From Flagellimonas onchidii (GTDB taxonomy: Bacteria > Bacteroidota > Bacteroidia > Flavobacteriales > Flavobacteriaceae): 64,000 nt of DNA. Shown here in pieces: positions 1 through 9,136 of the stretch (position 1 is the first letter of the stretch; each line of letters begins with the position of its first letter). The notes under the pieces were generated by a model. It ran no database searches. It saw nothing but the letters and a program-made list of their open reading frames with translations, and had not been told where the DNA came from. Location of the stretch: positions 62,001 through 126,000 of the forward strand of contig NZ_SRXX01000006.1 in NCBI RefSeq assembly GCF_004804315.1, written 5' to 3'. Position numbers and translations under genes: made by a program.

Positions 1-2443
1 CATTCTGTTGGATCACTAACAGTGGAAGCACTATTTTTTCCCTAATCTTTACCGATTCACGGGAAACCTCTTCATCCTCCATTAAAATTTTGAGTCCAGA
101 TATTTGAAGGAGCATTTTCTTGGACAACAAAAATTCTTCATGCAATATATTCCAAAATTCTCCAAATTCTTTATCCTCCTTCATATAACTGGTCAAATCA
201 AAATTGGTCTTGGCCAATGACATCATACTATTGTGCATCAACGCTCTAAAGAAGGGAACTTCCTTATACAGTTTCTTTATTTGGGTCAACTTACCATCAT
301 CTTTCAATTTCTGGATGGCTGTTCCTATTCCAAAATAGCCTGGTACGTTTTGTTTAAGTTGACTCCAGGAACCCACAAAAGATATAGCCCTCAAATCTGA
401 AAGCTCCAATTGCTTTTTATTGCCACGTTTACCTGGTCGGCTGCCAATATTGGCCTTAGTATAGTATTTTAGGGTACTTCTGTGTTCCAAGTAAGGAATA
501 AACTTGTCATGCTGCTTTAATGCATCATATTTGGCAAAACTAAGTTCGGAAAGCTCCTCTATTAATTTACGCTGCTCCGTTGAAATCACATGTTCTTTTC
601 CATAAAGATTATTACTCAATCCAGCCGTCAACAACTGTTCCGAGTTGTGCATAAACTGCTCTTTAGTACCATAGGTACTGGTAATGGTCTGACCCTGAAT
701 AGTCAGCTGTATTTCGTGATTGGCAACATCTTTGGTCTGGGCTGCGTAAAAACGATGCGTTTTCCCACCTCCACGTGCTGGCGGTCCTCCACGACCATCA
801 AAGAAAATAGCTCGAATCTCATTTTTCTTGCACACTTTGCTCAAGGTTTCCTTGGTTTTTAAGATTGACCAATTCGCTTTTAGATAGCCTCCATCTTTTG
901 TACCGTCCGAAAAGCCCAACATTATGGTATGTGTGTTATTTCTTCTCTCTAAATGCTGGCGATATTGCGGTGTATCGAACAAAGTTTGCATGACTCCTTC
1001 AGCTTCCTCCATCCCTTTCATTGTCTCGAACAACGGAATGATATCAAAAGTAATCTCATCTTCTTTCCATCCACACCACCTAAACAGGGCAAAAACAAAC
1101 AGAACTGAGTAAATATCCTCTGAGTTACTGATAATATATCTGTTACAGCCATCTTCACCATTGTTCTGCTGAATTTGTTTTAGCTGACCTATATTGGTAA
1201 TAGTATCCTTCACAATATCCTCTTCAAAATCGTTAGGATTCAATTGCAAATCTCTCTTTAATAACCACTTCTGTAATTCTGCATCCGAAAGTTCATCTAA
1301 ACTCTCCTTAATGGCGCCTTGTTGTTTAAGTATGGATTCAACAGCCAGTACATGCTTGCTATGATCTTGACGTATGTCCAAGCTTGCAAAATGTGTTCTG
1401 AAAATTCGAACCTTATTAATAAGCATATCCAATTGTTCCAAATACAGGCCATGGTATTTATCTTCCAATTTTTCCCGAATTTGTGTCAAGCTTTCAATGA
1501 TTTCTTGGTACGAAATAACTGCCTTGGCATCGAACATGGCCTTATAGAGCTTATTGCTTAGTTCATTAAGACCCTCTTGTGTATCCTTAAACGTCAGCTT
1601 TTTGCGAAGTGATTTCAGTTCGTTATAGTAGCATTTCATAAGCGTAAGCCGAAGCTCATCTGCCACCTGCTGGGTAATCTTTGCAGTTACAAATGGGTTA
1701 CCATCCCTATCTCCTCCTGGCCAAAATCCAAGCTTGATAATATTGTAATTATCGAACTCCTCATTATAGATATTACTCTTTATATACTGGAATACTTCTC
1801 CAACAGCATCATAATAAGTGTTTCGAAGAATATAAATAATGTTTTTTGCTTCATCTAACGGAGTGGGCTTTTTGGCATTTACTAAGGAAGTGAGTCCCAA
1901 CTGCTGCAACGTTAAATCAATGTCGTCCACTTCATTCTCATCAATCATGTTTCGCAATTCCGAAATAATATTGAGAACCGACGGGGTATAAAATTGTGTC
2001 GGGTGTGCTGTTAAAACGATTCGTGCGCTAAAAGTGGAAAGCGAGTTGGAAATTTTGTCCCAATTTTTGGTACTGTTTACCAATTCAAAATAATCCTTTA
2101 TGGAAAGGGACTTGGTGTGTTCTTGCAACTTGGGAAAAGCCGAGTCTTCAACACTATCATACAAAACTACTTGTCGCTCCACATACTGAATCACCTTGAA
2201 CATAAAATCCAAACGCTCTCGTTCATCCTTAATATCCACAAAATTGGTAAAGAAGGTCTCTAAAATTTCCTGTGGTTTTTTACCTTCTTTCAATCCTTTT
2301 TCGCATTGATCAAAAAGCAAGGGTATCAAAACACCAACATTTTCGATGTCCCGATAGGGCAAGCTTAAAAATAGACTGTTATAAACATTAAATTTATTGG
2401 TGACCGACTTTCTGAATTCTTCTAAACGTCTTGACTGCAGCAT
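1..2443 (-). CDS. ppc: Phosphoenolpyruvate carboxylase, C-terminus cut by window edge
   Basis: Cytosolic anaplerotic enzyme that carboxylates PEP with bicarbonate to oxaloacetate. I translated the minus strand from ATG at 2443; the frame stays open for 814 codons to the left edge. Family landmarks are in order: TAHPTQ near residue 147 (catalytic His region), GGDRDGNP near 245, a glycine-rich FDGRGGPPARGGG loop near 550, and GSRPGKR near 665. The family usually has 850-930 residues, so only a few dozen C-terminal residues are missing. The upstream neighbour yaaA is on the same strand, 143 bp away. No frameshift was seen. Identification rests on motif order and is close to certain; regulation is not visible. 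Confidence 0.95.
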   Translation of the reverse strand, partial: MLQSRRLEEFRKSVTNKFNVYNSLFLSLPYRDIENVGVLIPLLFDQCEKGLKEGKKPQEILETFFTNFVDIKDERERLDFMFKVIQYVERQVVLYDSVEDSAFPKLQEHTKSLSIKDYFELVNSTKNWDKISNSLSTFSARIVLTAHPTQFYTPSVLNIISELRNMIDENEVDDIDLTLQQLGLTSLVNAKKPTPLDEAKNIIYILRNTYYDAVGEVFQYIKSNIYNEEFDNYNIIKLGFWPGGDRDGNPFVTAKITQQVADELRLTLMKCYYNELKSLRKKLTFKDTQEGLNELSNKLYKAMFDAKAVISYQEIIESLTQIREKLEDKYHGLYLEQLDMLINKVRIFRTHFASLDIRQDHSKHVLAVESILKQQGAIKESLDELSDAELQKWLLKRDLQLNPNDFEEDIVKDTITNIGQLKQIQQNNGEDGCNRYIISNSEDIYSVLFVFALFRWCGWKEDEITFDIIPLFETMKGMEEAEGVMQTLFDTPQYRQHLERRNNTHTIMLGFSDGTKDGGYLKANWSILKTKETLSKVCKKNEIRAIFFDGRGGPPARGGGKTHRFYAAQTKDVANHEIQLTIQGQTITSTYGTKEQFMHNSEQLLTAGLSNNLYGKEHVISTEQRKLIEELSELSFAKYDALKQHDKFIPYLEHRSTLKYYTKANIGSRPGKRGNKKQLELSDLRAISFVGSWSQLKQNVPGYFGIGTAIQKLKDDGKLTQIKKLYKEVPFFRALMHNSMMSLAKTNFDLTSYMKEDKEFGEFWNILHEEFLLSKKMLLQISGLKILMEDEEVSRESVKIREKIVLPLLVIQQN

Positions 2444-2586
2444 GATTTCTTCGGAATGGTTAGTTTTTATAGTTTGTGAAAGGGCAAAGATCGTGATAAA
2501 TGCCGAACATCACATACCAATTTAGGCACATCACAATTTATAATGGGGAGTCCACAAACCTAACATCAATGGTTCGGGACAAGTTG

Positions 2587-3348
2587 TTAACGAACAAAAA
2601 CGGGCTGATCTTGTTTTAAGGTATGTTCTGCACTGAACAAATACCCATCGTAATCGAATCCCTTAAGTTCTTCCATGGTTTTTACATCCTTATCCAAAAT
2701 ATAGCGAACCATAGAACCCCGGGCTTTTTTCGCAAAGAAACTGATGACTTTTAGTTTGTCATTTTTCCAATCTTTAAAGATGGGGGTGATTACGGGAGCC
2801 TTCAATGTCTTTTCATCAACTGCCCCAAAATATTCATTACTGGCCAGATTGATGAACAATTCTCCATCTTCCAATTCCGTATTTAGATGGTCCGTTAATT
2901 GCTTTTTCCAGAACTCATAAAGATTTTTCTTTCGACCTACTTTTAGTTGGGTTCCCATCTCCAAGCGATAAGGTTGAATTAAATCCAAAGGTTTTAATAT
3001 ACCATAAAGTCCTGAGAGAACCCGAAGGGTATCTTGTAATTTGTCAAGCTTATTCTCAGGAATGGTATAGGCATCCAAACCTTGGTACACATCGCCATTG
3101 AATGAATATACAGCCGGTCGGGCATTGTCTTGGGTAAAAGGGGTTGAAAATTGCTGGTTTCGTTGCCAATTAAGTTCTGCCAAATTATCGGAAATGGACA
3201 TCAATTTTGAGAGTGCCTTTGGTTTTTTCTTGACCAAAACGGCATTCAACTTTTCGGATGCTTCCAAAAACTGGGGCTGACTATATCGAGCTGTTGGCAA
3301 TGCTGTTTCAAAATCGAGTGACTTGGCTGGAGAGATTACAATCTTCAT
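2587..3348 (-). CDS. yaaA: YaaA family (UPF0246) peroxide stress protein
   Basis: 253 aa when started at the ATG at 3348 ([14 protein letters not shown]), the standard N-terminus of the family; a longer in-frame opening to 3396 adds 16 residues that do not belong. YaaA of E. coli limits free iron and protects DNA and proteins during peroxide stress, and is a DNA-binding protein. Family hallmarks seen are the ISPAKSLD start, a Y-x-G-D-V-Y-x-G-L-D segment near residue 85-95 and a basic KKARG segment near 210. Length matches the usual 250-260. It lies 89 bp downstream of rluD on the same strand, so it may be the last gene of a PASTA-rluD-yaaA unit. Confidence 0.93.
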   Translation of the reverse strand: MKIVISPAKSLDFETALPTARYSQPQFLEASEKLNAVLVKKKPKALSKLMSISDNLAELNWQRNQQFSTPFTQDNARPAVYSFNGDVYQGLDAYTIPENKLDKLQDTLRVLSGLYGILKPLDLIQPYRLEMGTQLKVGRKKNLYEFWKKQLTDHLNTELEDGELFINLASNEYFGAVDEKTLKAPVITPIFKDWKNDKLKVISFFAKKARGSMVRYILDKDVKTMEELKGFDYDGYLFSAEHTLKQDQPVFVR

Positions 3349-3437
3349 GAAAACTAATTTTAAGTAAAAATAGTGATGTAATCGGACTTTTGGCAATTTC
3401 TTGCCAAAGGTGTTTTCAATTCAAAGATTGAAGAAAT

Positions 3438-4466
3438 CTATTGATCGTTGTGCTTCGCGTAAGAACGCCATTTCTCGATGCAATTTACCATGTCCTCGGG
3501 AAGCTCTGAATCGAATCGCATAAATTCACCGGTCACAGGATGTTCAAATCCTAACGTTTTGGCATGTAGTGCCTGTCTGGGTAGTATTTTGAAGGCGTTC
3601 TCCACAAACTGCTTATATTTTGTAAAGGTGGTTCCCTTTAAGATTTTATCGCCGCCATAGCGCTCATCATTAAAAAGAGTATGCCCAATATATTTCATGT
3701 GGACCCTTATTTGATGGGTTCTTCCTGTCTCAAGCTTACAAGACACCAAAGTAACATAACCCAATCGTTCAATGACTTTGTAATGGGTAACCGCTTCCTT
3801 GCCTTGGTCTCCTTCAGGAAAAACAATCATTTGCAAACGATTCTTTGGATTTCGCCCTATATGCCCTTCGACGGTGCCTTCATCATCTTCTACATTTCCC
3901 CATACCAATGCCAGATATTCCCGCTCACTACTTTTTTCAAAAAACTGTTTAGCCAGGTGGGTCATAGCAGCTTCTGTTTTGGCAATGACCAAAAGTCCCG
4001 AGGTGTCTTTATCTATCCGATGTACCAATCCTGGTCTTTCTGAGCTATTAGAAGGTAAATTATCAAAGTGATAAACCAGAGCATTAATCAATGTTCCTGA
4101 ATAGTTTCCATGACCTGGATGTACCACCATGCCAGGAGGTTTATTTACCACCAACAACGTATCATCCTCATAAACTATATCTAGAGGAATGTCCTCGGGG
4201 GTCAGTAAAAATTCGTAGGGAGGATGTTCAAACATTACTTTGACCTCATCCCCCGCCTTTACCTTGTAATTTTGCTTTACGATGGCATCATTTACCCAGA
4301 TGTGGCCCTGCTTGGCGGCTTGTTGAATTTTGTTTCGGGTAGCGTTTTCAATAAAGTTCATCAAAAATTTATCCACCCGAAGGGGCTCTTGTCCTTTGGC
4401 CCCAATAAATTTATGGTGTTCAAAAAGTTCTTCCTGTGAGGGTTCTTGGTTTTCGGTTGAATCCAT
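3438..4466 (-). CDS. rluD: RluA/RluD-family 23S rRNA pseudouridine synthase
   Basis: 342 aa. An N-terminal S4 RNA-binding domain lies at about residues 28-80 (RVDKFL start). The pseudouridine synthase domain follows, with the RluA-family catalytic motif HRIDKDTSG at 149-157 and Asp152 as the expected nucleophile; GRTHQIRVH occurs near 250. RluD modifies helix 69 of 23S rRNA at positions 1911, 1915 and 1917. The exact target here is inferred from domain order and length, and RluC-like specificity cannot be excluded. The start lies two bases after the stop of the PASTA gene, so the two are probably co-transcribed. Confidence 0.9.
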   Translation of the reverse strand: MDSTENQEPSQEELFEHHKFIGAKGQEPLRVDKFLMNFIENATRNKIQQAAKQGHIWVNDAIVKQNYKVKAGDEVKVMFEHPPYEFLLTPEDIPLDIVYEDDTLLVVNKPPGMVVHPGHGNYSGTLINALVYHFDNLPSNSSERPGLVHRIDKDTSGLLVIAKTEAAMTHLAKQFFEKSSEREYLALVWGNVEDDEGTVEGHIGRNPKNRLQMIVFPEGDQGKEAVTHYKVIERLGYVTLVSCKLETGRTHQIRVHMKYIGHTLFNDERYGGDKILKGTTFTKYKQFVENAFKILPRQALHAKTLGFEHPVTGEFMRFDSELPEDMVNCIEKWRSYAKHNDQ

Positions 4467-4468
4467 GA

Positions 4469-5056
4469 TTACTGGGAGTCAGCTTGTACTCGTGCACTTC
4501 CAGGGATAGTTCCGTTTCCACAGACCAATTCAATTTTAGAAGTCTTTGGCAATTTGTCACCAGGTTTGATGTGCTTGCCCTTATACTTCATTCTATAAAC
4601 CATGTCTTTGCCCAATTCATTAATATAAGAAACACGTTGAACTTCCAACCCCACGGCCCTAAGCATAGAAGTGGCATTTCTTTGAGTGACTTGAATGATA
4701 TCGGGAACCGTTACTTTTTTATACCCTGAAGGATTGACGGTGAAATAAATTTTTCTATTGGATTTTACCTTACTGCCCGCGCTTGGGTTTTGCTCCAAAA
4801 TTGAGAACCTTGGATAATCAGGATTGTAATTTGAAGAATCCAAAACCTGATATCGCAATCCTGCATCCTCAACAGCTTTACGCATGTCCATAACCGACAT
4901 TTTCGCGAAGTCGGGAACTTCTACAAACTCACCATGATTGGTGGTACTTTTCAACCAGTTCAAAATCAAAAAAACAATGAGTATGGTCACCACAAGTGCC
5001 AATCCAATTTGGATAAGAAATACCCGACTTCTAAGGAAGTTAAAAAAATGTTTCAT
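4469..5056 (-). CDS. Small membrane-anchored PASTA-domain protein
   Basis: 195 aa from ATG 5056; a TTG two codons upstream is also open. A short basic N-terminus precedes one membrane helix at about residues 13-33, then two PASTA repeats (about 43-108 and 113-180) with the usual VPD and GLxxQ/RV patterns. PASTA domains bind muropeptides and are normally fused to Ser/Thr kinases or penicillin-binding proteins; here there is neither. Topology puts the repeats in the periplasm. It sits between rluD and the divergent ddl, so a peptidoglycan-related role fits, but function is unknown. A -7 box at 5076-5083 supports the start. Confidence 0.85.
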   Translation of the reverse strand: MKHFFNFLRSRVFLIQIGLALVVTILIVFLILNWLKSTTNHGEFVEVPDFAKMSVMDMRKAVEDAGLRYQVLDSSNYNPDYPRFSILEQNPSAGSKVKSNRKIYFTVNPSGYKKVTVPDIIQVTQRNATSMLRAVGLEVQRVSYINELGKDMVYRMKYKGKHIKPGDKLPKTSKIELVCGNGTIPGSARVQADSQ

Positions 5057-5075
5057 GCACAATACCTTATCTGAA

Positions 5076-5083
5076 CAAATATA
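5076..5083 (-). promoter_or_regulatory. -7 promoter box of the PASTA-rluD unit
   Basis: On the minus strand this reads TATATTTG, a full match to the Bacteroidota -7 consensus TAnnTTTG. It ends 19 bases before the ATG at 5056, giving a predicted leader of about 13 nt. No clear -33 TTTG was found. Confidence 0.55.
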
Positions 5084-5133
5084 GGAAAGCCAGTCCTTTT
5101 TTCTTTACTTTGGCTAAGTGATTCGATAAGCTG

Positions 5134-6108
5134 ATGAAAAAAAACATTGCCGTCATCATGGGTGGTCATTCCAGTGAGCATGATATTTCTATAAAAAGTG
5201 GAAATGTGGTCCACAAATATCTGGATAGGAAAAAATACAAGTCTTACCGCATTGTCATTGAAAAAGAGAAATGGTTATACTTGGATGAAAATGATAAGGA
5301 ATTCCCTGTAGACAGATCAGATTTCAGTATAAGTCCGAATGGCGTCAAAATCTATTTTCATTGTGTATTCAATGCTATTCACGGCACTCCGGGAGAAGAT
5401 GGCCTACTGCAATCCTATTTTGAGCTGTTAGGTATTACGCAAACGTCTTGTGAGCATTATCAAGCAGCACTTACATTCAACAAGAGGGATTTATTGAGTG
5501 TGTTAAGGCCTTATGGTATCCGCTGCGCAACCTCGTATTATTTGAACAAAGGAGACATTGTCGATAAAGAGGCGATCATCGAAAAAGTAGGGCTCCCATG
5601 TTTTGTTAAGGCTAATAAAGCTGGAAGTAGTTATGGAATCAGCAAGGTATATGAAAAAAAAGATTTGGATGCCGCTATAGACAATGCCTTTTCCGAGGAT
5701 ACGGAAATTATTATTGAGTCGTTCTTGGATGGAACCGAAGTCTCCGTAGGCGTAATCACCTATAAGAATCAAATCACTGTACTGCCCATTACTGAAATCG
5801 TTTCTGAAAATGATTTTTTTGACTTTGAAGCCAAGTACGAAGGAAAGTCCCAGGAGATTACCCCAGCAAGAATCTCAAAAATCCAACAAGAAAACGTTTC
5901 CAAGCTGGCAAAACAGATTTATAGGGTTTTGGGCCTTAAGGGCTATAGTCGAAGTGAATTTATCTTTATTGGCGATGAACCTCATTTATTGGAAGTGAAC
6001 ACTACACCAGGACTTACCGAAGAAAGTATTTTGCCGCAACAGGCAAAAGTTGCAGGGATATCGCTTGAAGAATTATTTGGTAGTGCTATTGAAGCATGTA
6101 TACCGTAG
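5134..6108 (+). CDS. ddl: D-alanine--D-alanine ligase
   Basis: 324 aa, ATP-grasp enzyme of the cytosol that joins two D-Ala for peptidoglycan precursors. The family signature GGHSSEHDISIKSG occurs at residues 10-23, a central lysine-rich GLPCFVKANKAGSS segment near 155-170 matches the ATP-grasp core, and EVNTTPGLTEES near 288-300 holds the Mg-binding Glu and Asn and the product-site residues. Length is normal. It is divergent from the PASTA protein (77 bp between starts) and followed 31 bp later by coaD on the same strand. A near-consensus -7 sequence (TACTTTG) lies at 5106-5112. Confidence 0.96.
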   Translation: MKKNIAVIMGGHSSEHDISIKSGNVVHKYLDRKKYKSYRIVIEKEKWLYLDENDKEFPVDRSDFSISPNGVKIYFHCVFNAIHGTPGEDGLLQSYFELLGITQTSCEHYQAALTFNKRDLLSVLRPYGIRCATSYYLNKGDIVDKEAIIEKVGLPCFVKANKAGSSYGISKVYEKKDLDAAIDNAFSEDTEIIIESFLDGTEVSVGVITYKNQITVLPITEIVSENDFFDFEAKYEGKSQEITPARISKIQQENVSKLAKQIYRVLGLKGYSRSEFIFIGDEPHLLEVNTTPGLTEESILPQQAKVAGISLEELFGSAIEACIP

Positions 6109-6139
6109 AAATCTGTATTTTTAGAAAAACTTTCCACCG

Positions 6140-6610
6140 ATGAGGCGTGCGATTTTCCCTGGTTCATTTGACCCCCTTACCTTGGGCCACTACGATATAA
6201 TCACTAGAGGAATAACTTTGTTCGATGAGCTTTTGATTGCCATCGGAATCAATGCGGATAAGAAATACATGTTTTCCCTAGAGGAACGCAAGACATTTAT
6301 TGAAGAAGCCTTTAAAAACGAGCCCAAAATAAAAGTAGTTACCTATGAAGGCCTTACAGTAGATTTTTGCAAAAAGGTTAAAGCGGATTTTATATTAAGA
6401 GGCTTACGAAATCCAGGGGATTTTGAGTTTGAAAAGGCTATAGCGCATACCAACCGAAAACTCTCCGAAATAGAAACGGTTTTCTTGCTCACCTCCTCTG
6501 GCAAATCCTATATAAGCTCCTCCATTGTTAGGGATGTAATTAGAAACGGAGGCGATTATTCAGGTTTGGTACCAAATACTGTGGTGGTCAAATCGCAAAA
6601 CAAAGGATAA
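6140..6610 (+). CDS. coaD: Phosphopantetheine adenylyltransferase
   Basis: 156 aa, within the usual 155-165. It transfers AMP from ATP to 4'-phosphopantetheine, the penultimate step of coenzyme A synthesis. The nucleotidyltransferase signature is FPGSFDPLTLGH (residues 6-17, an [TH]xGH variant with LGH), with the later ISSSIVR motif near 128-134 that corresponds to the conserved ISSTxVR. It follows ddl after 31 bp and probably shares its transcript. No odd features. Confidence 0.96.
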   Translation: MRRAIFPGSFDPLTLGHYDIITRGITLFDELLIAIGINADKKYMFSLEERKTFIEEAFKNEPKIKVVTYEGLTVDFCKKVKADFILRGLRNPGDFEFEKAIAHTNRKLSEIETVFLLTSSGKSYISSSIVRDVIRNGGDYSGLVPNTVVVKSQNKG

Positions 6611-6784
6611 GAGGAATAGCATTTTCTGTCCCCATTTTTCCAAAACCCATCTACACAACTATACCGTTCGTCGACAAAACAACATATTTTAGTCTATTCA
6701 CAACAATATCTGAGTCAAGTTAGGCAATACTCATATTTTAGTAAGAAATTTCTTATGTAAAAGAATTTTAACCTCAAATCAGCC

Positions 6785-6792
6785 TACTTTTG
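6785..6792 (+). promoter_or_regulatory. -7 promoter box at the start of the PAS kinase gene
   Basis: TACTTTTG matches TAnnTTTG exactly. Its last three bases are the TTG at 6790 that opens the kinase reading frame, so transcription from this box would begin inside the currently open frame. Confidence 0.45.
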
Positions 6793-8634
6793 AAAGCAAT
6801 TAAAAAATTCCCCTACCCCTACCTCATAAAACAGTTGCCGCAGCCGACTGCATTTGTGGATAACGACCACATTTTAGTGTCAGCTTCAGATTCTTGGATT
6901 CATAATTTCGATGCAATCCAAGAGAACTCAATGGGTTCAGAGGTCTATAAACTTTTCGCTTCGCATTCTGAATTTCATTTTGATGACTTAAAGCGTTGTT
7001 TGAAGGGAGATAAAACCCATAAACTTAGGCACAAGAACATAGACAATTCTGAAGATGTATGGTACGAAAGTATTTTCACACCCTGGTTTGATGAAAGAGA
7101 AAATCTTTTGGGCACCATTATACAAACCAACAATATCACCCAAGAAGCTATTAAAGATGCCGAGCTCAAAAGAATGAATACTTTATTGAAGGCCAAATCG
7201 GAAGTGGCTAAAGTGGGGAGTTGGGAATACGATATAGCCCAAGACAAAATTACTTGGTGCGATATGACCAAAAGAATTCACGGAGTTCCAAAATCTTATG
7301 TCCCCAATGTAAATGAAGGAATCGCGTTTTACAAACAAGGCTACAGTCGAAATAGAATTTCAATGCTTTTTCATAATCTTTTGGAAAAGGGGGTTCCGTT
7401 TAGTGAAAGATTGGTCATTATCACCCATGATGGCAAAGAAAGATGGGTTGCGGCCGGTGGAAAAGCCATTAAAAAAGATGGGAAAGTTGTCAAACTTTTT
7501 GGTACGTTTCAAGATGTTAATGAGCACGTAGTAGCGGAAAACAAGACTAGGGAAAGTGAGCAGTTGCTAACTACTTTGATTGATAATCTTCCATTAAATG
7601 TCTTCATCAAGGATAAAAACTCACGCAAAATACTTGTCAATAAATCAGAATGTGAATATCTGGGGCTCAAACCAAAGGACCTCATTGGAAAAACAGATTT
7701 TGATCTTTACGATAAAGATGTTGCGCAGATATCTCGGGATGAGGACCTAGAGGTAATGCGGACTTTAAAGCCCATGCTTGGACAAGAAACCATCAACGTA
7801 AGAAAAGATGGAAGCATTACCAACTTCCTTACCTCCAAAATTCCTCTTTTGGATATGAATGGCAAGGTTTATGGATTGATCGGTATGAGTATGGATATCA
7901 CCCATATGAAACAAAAGGAAGATCAACTACGGAACTTGATCAACGTTACCGCAGTCCAAAACAAAAAACTCATCAACTTTGCTCATATTGTTTCCCACAA
8001 CTTAAGGTCCCATACAGCCAATTTTTCCATGCTCTTAGATTTTCTAATAAAGGAAAGAGACGGTTCCGAAAGGGAACGTATTATGAAAATGCTTTCGTAC
8101 GCTTCAGACAATCTTTTGGAAACACTGGAAAACTTAAACGAAGTTGTAGACATAAGCACCAACATCAATATGGATAAAAAATCCATGAACCTCAATGAAA
8201 GTATTATCAAGGTGCAACAAAATCTTTCCGCTTTTTTGGAAAGAAACAAAGTAGAATTCATTAATTCAGTTCCTGACGACCTTACAGTTCCAAGTGTTCC
8301 AGCATATTTAGAAAGTATCGTACTGAATCTTGTAACTAATGCGGTTAAATACCGAAAAACTAATGCACATCCTGTAATTTCTCTTACCGCAAAAAAACAA
8401 GAGGACAGTGTTATCTTCAGTATTTCCGATAATGGTCTTGGAATAGATTTAAATCGATACGGCAACAAGATTTTTGGCATGTACAAAACCTTTCATAACA
8501 ATAAGGATGCCCGTGGGCTGGGACTTTATATAATCAAAAATCAGATTGAGGCCATGGGAGGCAATATTACCGTCAACAGCGAAGTCGGGGTTGGCACTAC
8601 TTTCAATGTTTATTTTAATGAGGAGAATCAATAA
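6790..8634 (+). CDS. PAS-domain sensor histidine kinase
   Basis: 614 aa, predicted soluble because no membrane segment is seen. Three PAS regions are recognisable at about residues 15-125, 140-250 (VGSWEYD start) and 255-375. The kinase core follows: the phosphoacceptor motif AHIVSHNLRS near 398-407, an N-box NLVTNAVKY near 514, DNGLGID (G1) near 547 and ARGLGLYI (G2) near 575. It forms a pair with the receiver protein starting 17 bases after its stop. The open frame begins with TTG at 6790, but that TTG is the end of a -7 box; the next plausible start is TTG 6835. The true N-terminus is therefore uncertain by about 15 residues. The signal sensed is unknown. Confidence 0.88.
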   Translation: MKAIKKFPYPYLIKQLPQPTAFVDNDHILVSASDSWIHNFDAIQENSMGSEVYKLFASHSEFHFDDLKRCLKGDKTHKLRHKNIDNSEDVWYESIFTPWFDERENLLGTIIQTNNITQEAIKDAELKRMNTLLKAKSEVAKVGSWEYDIAQDKITWCDMTKRIHGVPKSYVPNVNEGIAFYKQGYSRNRISMLFHNLLEKGVPFSERLVIITHDGKERWVAAGGKAIKKDGKVVKLFGTFQDVNEHVVAENKTRESEQLLTTLIDNLPLNVFIKDKNSRKILVNKSECEYLGLKPKDLIGKTDFDLYDKDVAQISRDEDLEVMRTLKPMLGQETINVRKDGSITNFLTSKIPLLDMNGKVYGLIGMSMDITHMKQKEDQLRNLINVTAVQNKKLINFAHIVSHNLRSHTANFSMLLDFLIKERDGSERERIMKMLSYASDNLLETLENLNEVVDISTNINMDKKSMNLNESIIKVQQNLSAFLERNKVEFINSVPDDLTVPSVPAYLESIVLNLVTNAVKYRKTNAHPVISLTAKKQEDSVIFSISDNGLGIDLNRYGNKIFGMYKTFHNNKDARGLGLYIIKNQIEAMGGNITVNSEVGVGTTFNVYFNEENQ

Positions 8635-8651
8635 CACTGTGATAGGGGTAA

Positions 8652-9071
8652 ATGAAAGAAATTAATAGTATTTATATAATAGACGACGATCATATTACGG
8701 TATTCGGCATAAAAAAAATGCTCAAGACCATAGTAAAATGCAACAATATTGAAACTTTTGAAAATGGTAGATTAGCTTTGGACGGACTACAAGAGCGTAT
8801 TAGTGCTGGGATATCCGCTCCAGAGGTAATATTTCTGGATATAAATATGCCCATAATGGATGGATGGGAATTCTTGGATGAATTTGTGACTCTAGACCTT
8901 AAGGAAAAGATAATTATTAATGTAATAACATCATCCATAGATCCTTCAGATTACCAAAAGTGGAACGACTTTAGGCTCAAATGTTGGCATTATCTAAATT
9001 TCAGAAACAAACCCATCTATAAAATAGAGGTAACTGACCTTAACCGAATGAATATCACATCGTTCACGTAA
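8652..9071 (+). CDS. Single-domain response regulator
   Basis: 139 aa consisting of one CheY-like receiver domain and nothing else. Acidic residues at IIDDDH near 10-14, the phospho-acceptor Asp in IFLDINMP near 58, the Thr/Ser switch in VITSS near 97-101 and a late Lys in NKPIYKIE near 121-123 fill the receiver positions. Spacing between the ITSS and the KP motif is somewhat longer than usual. It lies 17 bp after the PAS kinase and is its likely partner. With no output domain, it probably acts by protein contact. The TonB, LytTR and hybrid systems elsewhere in the window are separate. Confidence 0.85.
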   Translation: MKEINSIYIIDDDHITVFGIKKMLKTIVKCNNIETFENGRLALDGLQERISAGISAPEVIFLDINMPIMDGWEFLDEFVTLDLKEKIIINVITSSIDPSDYQKWNDFRLKCWHYLNFRNKPIYKIEVTDLNRMNITSFT

Positions 9072-9091
9072 TATTTCCTATTTTTATCTTA

Positions 9092-9118
9092 GGGAAAATA
9101 TATTTTCCTTTAGTTTTT
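9092..9118 (+). terminator. Palindrome after the kinase/receiver operon
   Basis: GGAAAATATATTTTCC at 9093-9108 is a perfect 16-bp palindrome followed by TTTAGTTTTT. It may end the two-component transcript. The T-rich tail also contains a near-consensus -7 box (TAGTTTTT at 9111-9118) for the next gene, so its role is ambiguous. Confidence 0.35.
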
Positions 9119-9136
9119 AACCAGTTACGCCAACGA

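Noticed and set aside
2444..2586. Possible tRNA or other RNA between ppc and yaaA
   Set aside because: No cloverleaf could be formed and no TPsiC or CCA-end pattern is present.
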